From JAJTZA01 sp041744075 (lineage in GTDB: Bacteria; Verrucomicrobiota; Verrucomicrobiia; Chthoniobacterales; Terrimicrobiaceae): a DNA stretch of 64,000 bases. Location: contig JBGTLQ010000282.1 in assembly GCA_041744075.1 (NCBI GenBank), positions 1 through 64,000 of the forward strand. Reading direction: 5' to 3'. Position numbers and translations under genes: made by a program. Below are positions 46,086-54,726 of the stretch, piece after piece; within the stretch, counting starts at the first letter, position 1, and each line of letters starts with the position of its first letter. The notes under the pieces were generated by a model. It saw nothing but the letters and a program-made list of their open reading frames with translations. It ran no database searches and had not been told where the DNA came from.

Positions 46086-46478
46086 ATGAAAGAGATCCCA
46101 AAAAAGAACTGGAGAAATGACGCAGCCCGAATTGTTGAGGAGCTGTTTCCTGTCACTCGTCGTGAGTTTTGGGATGATCTTTTGGAGCTGAGGTCCCTGT
46201 TGTTGAACGGGGAAAACTGGGACCGCGCGCTGGATGTGTTTCTCGAGTGCCGTTATCGCATGGAGGCAGACCATTATTTGCCGTTTTACCGTTTGAGGAC
46301 ATTGCTGGCGGGCAGCTTGCGCTTGGAAGCAGGCGAAAATCCCGTGGGAAGCCTCCAAGAATTGCTGAAAAGGAAACACGGGTCCCTGGAATCCGTGCGC
46401 AGATCGATCAAAAGAGACCTCTTCGAAAATCTGGATGAAATGGCCATTGACGAACTGCGGATCGTTGAGGCGCTCTGA
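46086..46478 (+). CDS. Hypothetical helical protein, 130 residues
   Basis: A cytoplasmic, charged, all-helical protein ('VEELFPVTRREFWDDLLELR', 'SLQELLKRKHGSLESVRRSI') with no recognised domain. It lies between the barrel protein (opposite strand) and the GreA-type factor 183 bases downstream. Codon use looks like true coding sequence. Its ATG at 46086 has no strong ribosome-binding site. Confidence 0.6.
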   Translation: MKEIPKKNWRNDAARIVEELFPVTRREFWDDLLELRSLLLNGENWDRALDVFLECRYRMEADHYLPFYRLRTLLAGSLRLEAGENPVGSLQELLKRKHGSLESVRRSIKRDLFENLDEMAIDELRIVEAL

Positions 46479-46661
46479 TTTTCCCGACTTCCTCCAAATT
46501 GGTTTGGAGGAATTTGTGATAAAATTTTTTGGGATTAAGGAACGCCAGAAGCGGTTTCCCTCAGAATTTCTGGAAGATCGAAGTTATTGCAAATCGAGCA
46601 AGATTCCAAGGATTTAACATCCAACCTTGCAGCGAAGCCGGATTCATCAGAAAAAGGAGTC

Positions 46662-48509
46662 ATGAACGAAGACATCCAGCAGGCCATTGACACAGGAAAA
46701 CTTAACCAGACCACAGCGGAGGCCCTTGAGAAGCTGACGGTTGGAAGTTTTTGCCGTCATAAAAGCTGGGGCTTCGGGCAGGTGGTGGAGTGGAATTTGC
46801 TGACCGCCCAAATCTTTATTGATTTTCCGACCAAGAAAAAACACTCGATGCAGGTCGAATATGCGGCAGAAACTTTGGTGGCAATTTCTGCCGAGCATAT
46901 CTTGGCTCGCAAGGTCACCTCACCAGAAACTGTTCGCACGCAAGCGGACGAGGATCCCGTCGGACTCGTGAGATCGATCCTTGTTGACCATGACGGACGT
47001 GCGACCGTGGAGCAAATTTCTGCAAGCCTTGTGCCGGAAGTCTTTGCGGCACCAGCTTTCAAAAAATGGTGGGAATCCACGAAGAAGAAACTCAAAGCAG
47101 ACGGGTGTTTCCAACTCCCAGCCAAAAAAACGGAACCTGTGGTCTTGTTGGCGGAGCCTGCGGATCCGGGCAAGGGCCTGCTTGATAAATTTCGGGGAGC
47201 GAGGTTTTTGAAGGATCAGATTGCTGCTGTGGATGAGGTTGTAAAAAGCTTGGATGACTTGGCAAAGGAGGTACAGGAATTGCAATCGGTGACCTCACAA
47301 ATCGAAGAGGCCGCGCAAAAAGGACGCCGTCTTCAACCAGCCCAAGCCCTCGAACTTCTCCTCGCACGTGACGAAATTTTGGCACGTCATAACAGCCTGG
47401 TTGCAGGCGAAGGAGCACCGACGGTTGCAGAAATTCTCCGCAGCGAGCTTCCCAGAATCCACGAAATTTTTGCCTCTCTGCCCGCTTCCAAGCAACGCCG
47501 GGCCTTGGAGCAGTTTCCAGAAGCCTTTGAGGACAAATGGATCGACGTGGCGCTCCGCCTTGCCAAACAAGCTCCCTCACGTTTGGTGATCGAAATTTCG
47601 AAGCTGCTTGAGCGCCATAACCAAACCGAATCCCTCCGTGCCGCATTGGCTCGATGGGTGAGCGATCGATCAGTTTCCGCCGAAACGCTGATCTGGCTTG
47701 GCAAGGAGCGTGGTGCCACATTCCCCGAGCTGTTTAATGCCGATCTTCTGAATGCGATCTTTAGCGCTTTGGAGCGTGACATGCTTGCAGAAAAACGCGG
47801 TTCCCGCCTTCACGACCTCCTGCTCGACGATCGGGAACTTCTTGGCGAACTCCTCAAGGAAGCCAAGCCGGATGCCGTTCGTGATGCTATGCGGCGGTTG
47901 TTGTTGACGCCCGTGTATGACGATCTGAACAAACGCTCTTTGATTGGTCGGATCATCAAACTGTATCCTGACATTCAATCCATGATTGGTGGCGACGAAG
48001 GCGTTGCTGACGAAACACTCACGGTCTCATGGGCCAGCTTGGAAAAACGTAAGGCGGCCTACGAACATTTGATCAATGTGGAAATCCCACAAAACACCAA
48101 AGACATCTCCACGGCCAGAGACCAGGGAGATTTGCGCGAGAATTTCGGATTCAAGGCCGCCAAGGAACAACAGAGAGTTCTGATGCGCCGGCGTGCGGAA
48201 TCCGAACGCGATCTGGGCCGCGCCCGAGGGACCAACTTCGAAAACCCAGACGCCACCCAAGTTTCGATTGGCACCATTGTGTTGCTGGATCTGGAGGGTG
48301 GAGGGCAGGAAACGTTCAGCATCCTTGGCGCATGGGACAGCGCTCCCGACCAGGGGATCGTCTCCTACATGGCGGCCATTGGTCAGGCGCTTCTTGGCAA
48401 AAAGGTCGGGGACAGAGTCGAGCTTCCCGCCGATCAAGGAACACGCTGGGCCACAATTGCCAACATCACGGCCTTCACCGATTTGGAATTGCTGCGTCAG
48501 GTGGTGTGA
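46662..48509 (+). CDS. Long GreA/GreB-family transcript elongation factor protein
   Basis: 615 residues from ATG 46662, preceded by AAAGGAG; a frame from 46587 would add 25 residues. Residues 1-400 are a long N-terminal part with an SH3-like start ('GSFCRHKSWGFGQVVEW') and helical repeats. The last 160 resemble GreA: a coiled coil ('DISTARDQGDLRENFGFKAA') with the acidic tip and the FKBP-like end ('VSYMAAIGQALLGKKVGDRV'). Gre factors stimulate RNA polymerase to cut backtracked RNA. Ordinary GreA is about 160 residues; this long form is known to me from Verrucomicrobiota and related phyla. Confidence 0.88.
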   Translation: MNEDIQQAIDTGKLNQTTAEALEKLTVGSFCRHKSWGFGQVVEWNLLTAQIFIDFPTKKKHSMQVEYAAETLVAISAEHILARKVTSPETVRTQADEDPVGLVRSILVDHDGRATVEQISASLVPEVFAAPAFKKWWESTKKKLKADGCFQLPAKKTEPVVLLAEPADPGKGLLDKFRGARFLKDQIAAVDEVVKSLDDLAKEVQELQSVTSQIEEAAQKGRRLQPAQALELLLARDEILARHNSLVAGEGAPTVAEILRSELPRIHEIFASLPASKQRRALEQFPEAFEDKWIDVALRLAKQAPSRLVIEISKLLERHNQTESLRAALARWVSDRSVSAETLIWLGKERGATFPELFNADLLNAIFSALERDMLAEKRGSRLHDLLLDDRELLGELLKEAKPDAVRDAMRRLLLTPVYDDLNKRSLIGRIIKLYPDIQSMIGGDEGVADETLTVSWASLEKRKAAYEHLINVEIPQNTKDISTARDQGDLRENFGFKAAKEQQRVLMRRRAESERDLGRARGTNFENPDATQVSIGTIVLLDLEGGGQETFSILGAWDSAPDQGIVSYMAAIGQALLGKKVGDRVELPADQGTRWATIANITAFTDLELLRQVV

Positions 48510-48520
48510 TCGCTTCCTCG

Positions 48521-48545
48521 TAGAGGAACATGGAACATGTTTCTT
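48521..48545 (+). repeat. Palindromic intergenic repeat, copy C
   Basis: Starts TAGAGGAACATGGAACATG and ends TTTCT, 11 bases after the elongation-factor stop. Two further degraded half-copies follow (about 48553-48572 and 48580-48596). Same family as 24482, 52463 and 60371. Confidence 0.7.
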
Positions 48546-48613
48546 TCCGACATCATGGAACATGCTTCTTGAAGGCAGCTTGGCAGACGTTTCTTTCTGG
48601 AAGCAAGACCCCA

Positions 48614-49441
48614 TCAAAGCAGACGCTTTTGGGCCCTGAACTCGGAAGGGCTGGAGCCCTTCGCTCGACGGAATCTTTTCGAAAAATACAGGGCATCTTC
48701 AAATCCACATTTCAGAGCAACCTCGCTGACCGGCAGTTGGGTTAACAAAAGAAGGAAAGATGCGTGTTCCATTCGTACGTCTTCCTGAAAGTCCCGAAGG
48801 CTCTTGCCTGTGTGCGTTTGAAAAAGATGGGATAGTCGCGAAACCGAAAGTCCCGCCAATTTGGCAAGCGATTGGAGATCGAACTGTTGCTCGTAGTGGT
48901 GCGTCAGGTGATCAATGGCCCTTTGAATCCGAAGATCACGACTGCCGCCGCCCGCAGCCAGCGGTTGAGCGAGCAGACACACTTCCTCCAACGCATGGTA
49001 AGCGAGCGCATCCGCATTGGCTCCCTGACGCCCACTAAAACGAATCATACGCCGCATCGCCGCCTCGATCTCCTTTCGAAGGGATCCTTTTGGAACTTGC
49101 AAACTTCTGATTCCCTTGTTCCACAGAGGCCAATCAATCAAGGTGGCAAGACGCGCTGACGCTTCAAAGTGAACCCAAAGAAAGTGCCAATTCCCCGGCA
49201 TTTTGGCGGTGCCATAATTCTGATAAGATCCGGGTTCATAGAGCCATAGGTTTCCAGGTTCGAGATTTTTATCCATTTCATGGAACCCCGCCCGACCAAG
49301 TCCTGCCAGCGTATAAATCAAAAGGCAGTCGGGGCGACCATTATTTCTAACTGTCTGATAATCAGCTGCTTCATAAAATTCATTGCCATAGATTCGTTTG
49401 CTTGCTGGAGGAGTGAAATCTTGGCTTCGATTTTTCTGCAT
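48614..49441 (-). CDS. AraC-family transcriptional regulator
   Basis: 275 residues. The N-terminal 160 form a cupin-like sensor domain ('RPDCLLIYTLAGLGRAGFHE', 'PGNWHFLWVHFEASA'). The C-terminal 100 hold two helix-turn-helix motifs: 'FDLQSLAKLAGLSVSRLSHL' and 'PVSEVALKCGFEDALYFSKR', the second with the classic 'FxDxxYFSKxFRxxxG' signature. Members of this shape often respond to sugars. It is divergent from the PhyH dioxygenase gene 70 bases away and probably controls it. Confidence 0.92.
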   Translation of the reverse strand: MQKNRSQDFTPPASKRIYGNEFYEAADYQTVRNNGRPDCLLIYTLAGLGRAGFHEMDKNLEPGNLWLYEPGSYQNYGTAKMPGNWHFLWVHFEASARLATLIDWPLWNKGIRSLQVPKGSLRKEIEAAMRRMIRFSGRQGANADALAYHALEEVCLLAQPLAAGGGSRDLRIQRAIDHLTHHYEQQFDLQSLAKLAGLSVSRLSHLFQTHTGKSLRDFQEDVRMEHASFLLLLTQLPVSEVALKCGFEDALYFSKRFRRAKGSSPSEFRAQKRLL

Positions 49442-49511
49442 AAGATATTATTCCATATAAACAGGGAATCCCGCCATTCCAAATTCCACGAATTTCCTGC
49501 AAACTGGCCAC

Positions 49512-50330
49512 ATGATTTCCACGCTCCCCATCTCAGAGGAACAAATTAAAACTTTTCACCGTGAAGGTTATTGCATCATTGACGGCTTGTTCGCCGCTCA
49601 CGAACTCGCTGACATCGAAGAGTTTTTTGAAGATTACAAACGGAATGGACAGAAAGTGTATGATGCGGGGAACACGTTTGAAGACCTCGATCCCGCCAAA
49701 CAACAAGTGCGGGCAATGCACCCCCACCGCTATAGCGCCAAAGTGAGGGAGTGGTTTCTGAACCTCAACGTCATGGATGTGTTGGAGTCGCTTCTCGGAC
49801 GTCCGGCCCTTGGCGTTCAGACCATGTATTACTACAAGCCCCCTGGCGCAAAAGGTCAGGGCATGCATCAGGACAATTTTTATCTCATCAGCCAACCCAC
49901 CACTTGCATCGCGGCCTGGACAGCGATTGATGAATCCACAGACGAAAACGGATGCCTCTGGGTTGTTCCCGGTTCTCACAAAGGAAACATTCTCTGCCCG
50001 AAAAAAGACGTCACTGCGGTTGAAAATTGGAAGAACTACGGCGACAGCCACATCAATCCCTTCCCCCGCGAAGTGAAACCAATCCCCGTTCCCGTGCCCC
50101 GCGGCTCAACCATGTTTTTCGGTGGAAATCTCATCCACGGATCCGGCCCGAACCGCACAAAAGACCGCTCCCGCCGAACCTTTATCGGCCACTACATTGA
50201 CGAGGCCAGCGATTGTGTCGCAAAGTTTTATCACCCCATCCTCAACCGCCGCGGTGAAACAGTCAGCCATGTCGAAGAATATGCCGGCGGCGGCCCCTGC
50301 GGAGATGGCTGGATGGGAGCGACGCATTAG
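49512..50330 (+). CDS. Phytanoyl-CoA dioxygenase (PhyH) family protein
   Basis: 272 residues of the Fe(II)/2-oxoglutarate dioxygenase fold. The iron ligands are H119 and D121 in 'MHQDNFYL' and H209 in 'NLIHGSGPNRT'; an Arg further on ('RSRRTFIGHY') would bind 2-oxoglutarate. Bacterial PhyH proteins hydroxylate diverse small molecules; many in Verrucomicrobiota accompany sugar-responsive AraC regulators, as here (48614-49441, divergent). Substrate unknown. Confidence 0.9.
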   Translation: MISTLPISEEQIKTFHREGYCIIDGLFAAHELADIEEFFEDYKRNGQKVYDAGNTFEDLDPAKQQVRAMHPHRYSAKVREWFLNLNVMDVLESLLGRPALGVQTMYYYKPPGAKGQGMHQDNFYLISQPTTCIAAWTAIDESTDENGCLWVVPGSHKGNILCPKKDVTAVENWKNYGDSHINPFPREVKPIPVPVPRGSTMFFGGNLIHGSGPNRTKDRSRRTFIGHYIDEASDCVAKFYHPILNRRGETVSHVEEYAGGGPCGDGWMGATH

Positions 50331-50376
50331 GAAATCAGAGAGGCACGGGGCTTAACTGACATTGACTTTATGAAGA

Positions 50377-50399
50377 ATGTCTGACATTTTGTCAGACAT
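50377..50399. promoter_or_regulatory. Perfect palindrome over the antitoxin start (probable operator)
   Basis: Arms ATGTCTGACA (50377-50386) and TGTCAGACAT (50390-50399) are perfect inverted repeats separated by TTT. The right arm ends on the first two bases of the ATG at 50398. Toxin-antitoxin operons are usually repressed by the antitoxin at such sites. Confidence 0.8.
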
Positions 50400-50637
50400 G
50401 GCCGCCATCAACACACGAGAAATTCAAAAAAACACGCGTGCTGTTCGCAACAAACTGCTTCGCGGAGAAACGCTCGAGTGGGTCATGGGAAAACGGGTGA
50501 TTGGGTATCTGACACCGGCAGTCAGATCTTTGCCTCCTGAGGCTTGGCCTGACCTGAAAGCGAGGTTGCGATCCATTTATGGCGGAGAGCACCCCACGGA
50601 GGAACCCGCAGCGCAACTCATTTACGATGACAGGTGA
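50398..50637 (+). CDS. Phd/YefM-like antitoxin
   Basis: 79 residues from ATG 50398; an in-frame ATG at 50377 would place 7 extra codons inside the palindrome. The pattern 'MAAINTREIQKNTRAVRNKL' then 'RGETLEWVMGKRVIGYLTP' is that of prevent-host-death antitoxins, which bind DNA with the N-terminus and the toxin with the C-terminus. Its last 11 bases overlap the PIN toxin gene. Confidence 0.82.
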   Translation: MAAINTREIQKNTRAVRNKLLRGETLEWVMGKRVIGYLTPAVRSLPPEAWPDLKARLRSIYGGEHPTEEPAAQLIYDDR

Positions 50638-51088
50638 AAAAGTTTTCCATTACTTCGACAGCGGTCTCCTCGTGAAGCTGTATCACTTGGAGGCTGGATC
50701 AGAGATTGTTGCAAGGCTCGTCGCGGAGCAACCCTTTCTACCACTGCCATTCTTGGCAGAAATGGAGATACGCAATGCCCTGAGAGTCTTGTATGGGAGG
50801 GGACAAATCCGTGCTCAGGACTTAAACAAAGCATTAGGCGCCTTCGACGACGACATCACTTCGCGACGTCTCGCCCGAGTGACACCAAACTCGGGGGAGA
50901 TCCAGGAAAAATCAGAATCTCTGTCAAAAAAATATTCCCCCATAACGCTTTGCCGAACTCTGGACCTGCTGCATGTGAGTCATGCTTGGGTCTTGGAGGC
51001 TGCGCAATTTCACACCGGCGACAAAAGGCAGGCGCTCCTTGCAGAAAAGTCCGGTTTAAATGTCAACTTGATTTCACTCAAGGGGTGA
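50627..51088 (+). CDS. PIN-domain toxin (VapC-like)
   Basis: 153 residues from ATG 50627, which overlaps the antitoxin by 11 bases. 'FHYFDSGLLVKLYHLEAGSE' contains the first Asp and the conserved 'LVKLY', 'LAEMEIRNAL' the Glu, and 'RTLDLLHVSHAWVL' with 'FHTGDKRQALLAE' the last acidic residues, so the nuclease site looks intact. Together with the upstream Phd-like gene it forms a type II toxin-antitoxin module. Frames starting at 50579 are longer but lie inside the antitoxin gene. Confidence 0.85.
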   Translation: MTGEKVFHYFDSGLLVKLYHLEAGSEIVARLVAEQPFLPLPFLAEMEIRNALRVLYGRGQIRAQDLNKALGAFDDDITSRRLARVTPNSGEIQEKSESLSKKYSPITLCRTLDLLHVSHAWVLEAAQFHTGDKRQALLAEKSGLNVNLISLKG

Positions 51089-51239
51089 TTGGTGACCCAG
51101 TGCAAGTATTCATGTCCATGAACGGGGATTTGCCAGAAGTCGTCTTTGGGTGGAAATCCGGAGTTCGAATCATGACACATCACCAAGCTTGGCGGTACCG
51201 GTCCTATTCTCTCGCCGAGTGCCCTCAATGTGGATCAAC

Positions 51240-51446
51240 TCACAGCGGTTCTAGATGTGTGCGCATGGGCTCATGCGGAATCTGAAAATCCGTGGTGAAT
51301 GATGCAACGGCTTTGAAGTCCAATGTTTCAAGGTCAATTCCGTTCGGTCCGTCGATGATCCTGAACACAAACCAACCGAGTTGAACCGTCTCGCCGACTT
51401 TAGCTGCCAGTGTCTTCAGATATTGGAGCGCTAACTCTCGAAGCAT
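51240..51446 (-). pseudogene. Fragment of a small conserved-type protein, likely frameshifted
   Basis: 68 codons read well ('KVGETVQLGWFVFRIIDGPN', 'GIDLETLDFKAVASFTTDF') and then stop. In another frame just downstream (51228 to about 51090) the text again looks coding: 'VMCHDSNSGFPPKDDFWQIP' and 'GHEYLHWVTN'. I infer one gene of about 120 codons broken by a frameshift near 51235. The type of sequence resembles small immunity-like proteins; no firm family. Confidence 0.4.
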
Positions 51447-51513
51447 GATTTTGGCGGAATAACTGGAATTGCCTGTCTAGAAAGACTTGGGGCTGATGGG
51501 GTTGGCGCAGATT

Positions 51514-51825
51514 TCACTGATATCCATCGATCCACGGAAATGCCCTGATCTCGGCCATCTTACCACTCTGTAAAAAGTGCCAAAGCGTTAATACCTGCTC
51601 TCTTGAGCAATTCTTCATATGCCAAGGCCCCTCGTCTTCCTCGGGGTTCTCGAAAACAACTCTTCCGTCCTCATTGAAGGCAATGGTGCACTGGTTTTCG
51701 TCAGCGAGCCAACAGTCAGGGTACTCAGGATCGGGCGCACTCATTTCATCCAGAGCTTCCAGCAATTCCATGTTGGCTGGGTCTTTTCCACCGCCACCCC
51801 AACGTCTCTCAAGATAGGTCGTCAT
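51514..51825 (-). CDS. Hypothetical protein, 103 residues
   Basis: ATG at 51825 gives 'MTTYLERRWGGGGKDPANME', an acidic middle ('YPDCWLADENQCTIAFNEDG') and 'EGPWHMKNCSREQVLTLWHF'. It resembles single-domain immunity or adaptor proteins in size and composition but matches no family I know. A longer frame from 52146 overlaps the gene at 51857-52366 in another phase and is not supported. The gene begins 31 bases after the stop of that neighbour, so the two are probably one transcript. Confidence 0.55.
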   Translation of the reverse strand: MTTYLERRWGGGGKDPANMELLEALDEMSAPDPEYPDCWLADENQCTIAFNEDGRVVFENPEEDEGPWHMKNCSREQVLTLWHFLQSGKMAEIRAFPWIDGYQ

Positions 51826-51856
51826 TTGAATTCTGCGTGAAGCTCGATGGAACGGT

Positions 51857-52366
51857 TCATAGCACGATGCGGCATGGACGACAACATCTGTCAGCCCGCC
51901 CCGGCCAAGCCTCCTGTAAGGACTGACCACAAAGCGGGCAATTTGATGGACTGCTCTCTGGATGAGGAATGAACCAACGGTAGTAGCAAGGATGTCCTTC
52001 TTTCGTGAGCCGGTCTGCAATGTTTCGCCCCATTGAGTGAATCTGTCCGGCAATATCGGAAAGCTGCTCGGATGCCCAAGCTGCGTAGTCACCTGAGTCC
52101 AACCAAAGGAAGTAGAGTGATCGGTAGATGTCTCTCCACTGAGCAATGGGTCTTACTAAGTCCTCAGGAAGTGGTATGCACGCAGGTGGCACTTCACCGA
52201 AGCAAGTGCCGCAATACAAGGGATTCGAAATCAGGCAGTCTTGCAGCACAAGCGAACTCACCGAGCCACAACTGCACATGTCCTCCGATGTGTAATCTAT
52301 CGGACCAAGTGCTGCGTATATGTCGTTTTGGCTCACTTTTAGGTCTTTTTCCCCGTTTCCGGCCAC
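51857..52366 (-). CDS. Zn-ribbon protein, DUF2310-like
   Basis: 169 residues from a GTG at 52366. Cysteine pairs at the start ('MCSCGSV', 'LYCGTCFGEVPP') and end ('NCPLCGQSLQEA', 'DRCCRPCRIVL') and the central 'LTKEGHPCYYRWF' follow the pattern of DUF2310 Zn-ribbon proteins as I remember it. That family is usually about 260 residues, so this copy lacks about 90 residues at the N-terminus or is a short variant. Function unknown. It shares a strand with 51514-51825. Confidence 0.6.
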   Translation of the reverse strand: MAGNGEKDLKVSQNDIYAALGPIDYTSEDMCSCGSVSSLVLQDCLISNPLYCGTCFGEVPPACIPLPEDLVRPIAQWRDIYRSLYFLWLDSGDYAAWASEQLSDIAGQIHSMGRNIADRLTKEGHPCYYRWFIPHPESSPSNCPLCGQSLQEAWPGRADRCCRPCRIVL

Positions 52367-52462
52367 CCTGAAAAGTTAACATTAAGGATTCGAGCCATCT
52401 CAGTTTTTTGTCCGCCCATTTGTTTCCTTTGCGTGCTTTTGTTCAAAACGATCATCATTCCA

Positions 52463-52487
52463 AAGAAATTTGTTCCAAATTTCTCTA
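52463..52487 (-). repeat. Palindromic intergenic repeat, copy D
   Basis: Arms AGAAATTTG (52464-52472) and CAAATTTCT (52476-52484) around TTC are a perfect hairpin. On the minus strand the element begins TAG (52487-52485), which is the stop codon of lpxB, as in copy A at 24482. Confidence 0.75.
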
Positions 52488-53648
52488 CTTCAACTCCGCC
52501 AGGATTGCCGAGGCGGCGCGTTGGCTGGCTCCTTCGGCTTGGAGGCCGGTAAGGATTTCCTGGAATTTTGAGGTCAGGGTGTCGCGATACTTGACGTCAT
52601 CCAAAAGCCGGATGGCTTCTTCGGCCATGGCGTCTGGGGTCGCGAAGTGTTGGATGAATTCGCGGACGATGTGGGGGGCGGATTGGGCTGGCAGACTGGG
52701 GTCGGGAGGCGGGTTAGTTTTGTAGTTGTTGAGGATGTTGATAATGCCGAGGCAATCGACATTCACGAGTCGGTGACCGAGTTCGAAGGTGAGCCATGCG
52801 GCCTTGTAAACGAGGCAGTAGGGGAGGCCAAAAAATGCCGCTTCCAGAGTGGCGGTGCCGGAACAAACGATGCCAGCTGTGGCTCTTTGCATGAGGTCAT
52901 GCGCGGTGCCGACCGCAACTTTAATAGGAAAGTCGCCGGCCTGTTCGCGGATCCACGTGGCATGGGCTTCGCTTGCGGCTGCGACTTCGAATTGAGTTTC
53001 GGGTCGTTTTGCCGCGATGATTCGGGCGGCGGCGAGTTCTGCGGGAAAAATGCGATAGACCTCTCGCTTTCTGCTGCCGGGGAAAAGACCGAGCAGATTT
53101 TGTTCGCGGGGTGCTTGGGATTTCTCCCCGAGCAGAGCTTCCAATAGGGGATGACCGGCAAAGACGGTGTGGAGTCCGCTGGCCTCATACATGGGTTTCT
53201 CAAACGGAAACACGCAGATCATGAGATCGAGGATTTTTGCCATTTTTGGAATGCGTCCGCGGTTCCATGCCCAAACTTGCGGGCTGATGTAATAAAGCAC
53301 TTTTCCTGGGTAGCCGCGTTTTCGAAGCGCTTTGGCCAGGCGTAGGTTAAATCCCGGGTAATCGACCAACATCACGGCCTCGGGCTTGATGCGATCAACC
53401 TCCTCAAGCATGGCATGAAATTTTTTGCGGAAGAACCCATAATGCCTGAGCACGTCCACGAGGCCGACAACCGCCGCTTTCGAAATCCAATTGTCGTAAG
53501 GAGGCTCGGACAATTCAGCCATCCGAGGGCCACCCGCCCCCAAAAATTGCACGCCGGGATCAGCAGCCTGAATGGCACGCATCAGCTCGTAAGCCCGCGA
53601 GTCTCCGCTGGACTCCCCGGCCACCACCCAAATTTTTAAAGACGACAT
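52485..53648 (-). CDS. lpxB: Lipid-A-disaccharide synthase
   Basis: 387 residues from ATG 53648 (an ATG at 53669 adds 7). The start 'LKIWVVAGESSGDSRAYELM' with 'GESSGD' is the family signature. 'GAGGPRMAE', 'VDYPGFNLRLAKALRKRGY' and 'GLFPGSRKREV' are further conserved blocks. LpxB joins UDP-2,3-diacylglucosamine and lipid X at the inner membrane, so the cell makes lipid A and has an outer membrane. It is divergent from hemB with 38 bases between them. Confidence 0.96.
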   Translation of the reverse strand: MSSLKIWVVAGESSGDSRAYELMRAIQAADPGVQFLGAGGPRMAELSEPPYDNWISKAAVVGLVDVLRHYGFFRKKFHAMLEEVDRIKPEAVMLVDYPGFNLRLAKALRKRGYPGKVLYYISPQVWAWNRGRIPKMAKILDLMICVFPFEKPMYEASGLHTVFAGHPLLEALLGEKSQAPREQNLLGLFPGSRKREVYRIFPAELAAARIIAAKRPETQFEVAAASEAHATWIREQAGDFPIKVAVGTAHDLMQRATAGIVCSGTATLEAAFFGLPYCLVYKAAWLTFELGHRLVNVDCLGIINILNNYKTNPPPDPSLPAQSAPHIVREFIQHFATPDAMAEEAIRLLDDVKYRDTLTSKFQEILTGLQAEGASQRAASAILAELK

Positions 53649-53686
53649 ATTGTCATGGTGATACTTCATCCCCCATACTCACGGCA

Positions 53687-54685
53687 ATGTCTCTTGATCT
53701 TCCCATCCGTCCCCGCCGACTTCGAAAATCGGCGACGATCCGCAGTCTCGTTCGCGAGACCCGGCTGCATAAAGAGAATCTGATCTATCCATTGTTTGTC
53801 CATGATTTGGCCGAGGACCACGAAATCCCGTCCATGCCGGGGGTGTTGCGGCGCAGTTTGGATTCGCTGGTCACCGAATGCGTGGCTGCAAAAAAAGCAG
53901 GCCTCAATGCGGTCGCGATCTTTCCTTGCCTTGATCCCACCCTGAAAAATGCGAGCGGCCAATCCGCCTTTGATCCCCACGGACTTATTTTTCGCGCTGT
54001 CAGGGCCGTGAAAAACGCTGTTCCTGAACTGGCCATCGTCACCGACGTGGCACTCGATCCCTTCACCGATCATGGGCATGATGGCGTGTTAAACCCCGAT
54101 GGCTCCACCGTGGCGAACGATGAAACGGTGGAGTTGTTATGTCGCTTCGCGGTCATGGAAGCCGAGGCCGGCGCAGACATCGTGGCACCTTCTGACATGA
54201 TGGATGGCCGCGTCGGCGCAATTCGGGCAGCGCTGGATGCTGCCGGACATGAAGAAACCCTCATACTCGCTTATTCCGTCAAATATGCATCAGCCTACTA
54301 TGGCCCTTTCCGGGATGCGGTTGGCAGCAAGATCGGAAAAGACGCGATCTCCAAGGCCACCTACCAAATGGATGCTTCCAATGTTCGGGAGGCCATCCGT
54401 GAAGCCTCCCTGGATGAGGCCGAGGGTGCGGACATTGTCATGGTGAAACCCGCCGGCGCGTATTTGGATGTGATCCGGGCCGTCAAAGAATGCAGTTCGG
54501 TCCCCGTGGCAGCGTATCAGGTCAGCGGCGAATTTTCTCAAATTCACGCCGCTGCTCGCTTGGGTTGGCTCGATTATCGGCGGACCCGCGATGAATCCCT
54601 GGCGGCGATTCGCCGGGCCGGGGCGGACATCATTCTGACCTACTTTGCTCGGGAGATTGCCGAGGAAGGAATTTTTTTATCGTGA
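53687..54685 (+). CDS. hemB: Delta-aminolevulinic acid dehydratase (porphobilinogen synthase)
   Basis: 332 residues, usual length. 'LIYPLFVH', 'GHDGVL' in the metal-site region, 'ADIVAPSDMMDGRVGAIR', the Schiff-base lysine in 'YSVKYASAYYGPFRDA' and the second lysine in 'DIVMVKPAGAYLD' identify HemB. It joins two 5-aminolevulinate molecules into porphobilinogen for heme. The metal region reads 'DVALDPFTDHGHDGVL', lacking the three-Cys zinc set, so the enzyme is probably magnesium-dependent. A dehydrogenase gene follows after 41 bases. Confidence 0.97.
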   Translation: MSLDLPIRPRRLRKSATIRSLVRETRLHKENLIYPLFVHDLAEDHEIPSMPGVLRRSLDSLVTECVAAKKAGLNAVAIFPCLDPTLKNASGQSAFDPHGLIFRAVRAVKNAVPELAIVTDVALDPFTDHGHDGVLNPDGSTVANDETVELLCRFAVMEAEAGADIVAPSDMMDGRVGAIRAALDAAGHEETLILAYSVKYASAYYGPFRDAVGSKIGKDAISKATYQMDASNVREAIREASLDEAEGADIVMVKPAGAYLDVIRAVKECSSVPVAAYQVSGEFSQIHAAARLGWLDYRRTRDESLAAIRRAGADIILTYFAREIAEEGIFLS

Positions 54686-54726
54686 TTCTCCCCGGTCCAG
54701 ACTACAGATGTCCCTTCATTTAAATC

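Noticed and set aside
51825..52146. N-terminal extension of the 103-residue protein up to 52146
   Set aside because: It overlaps the DUF2310-like gene in another phase, and the extra residues read like antisense or shadow sequence.
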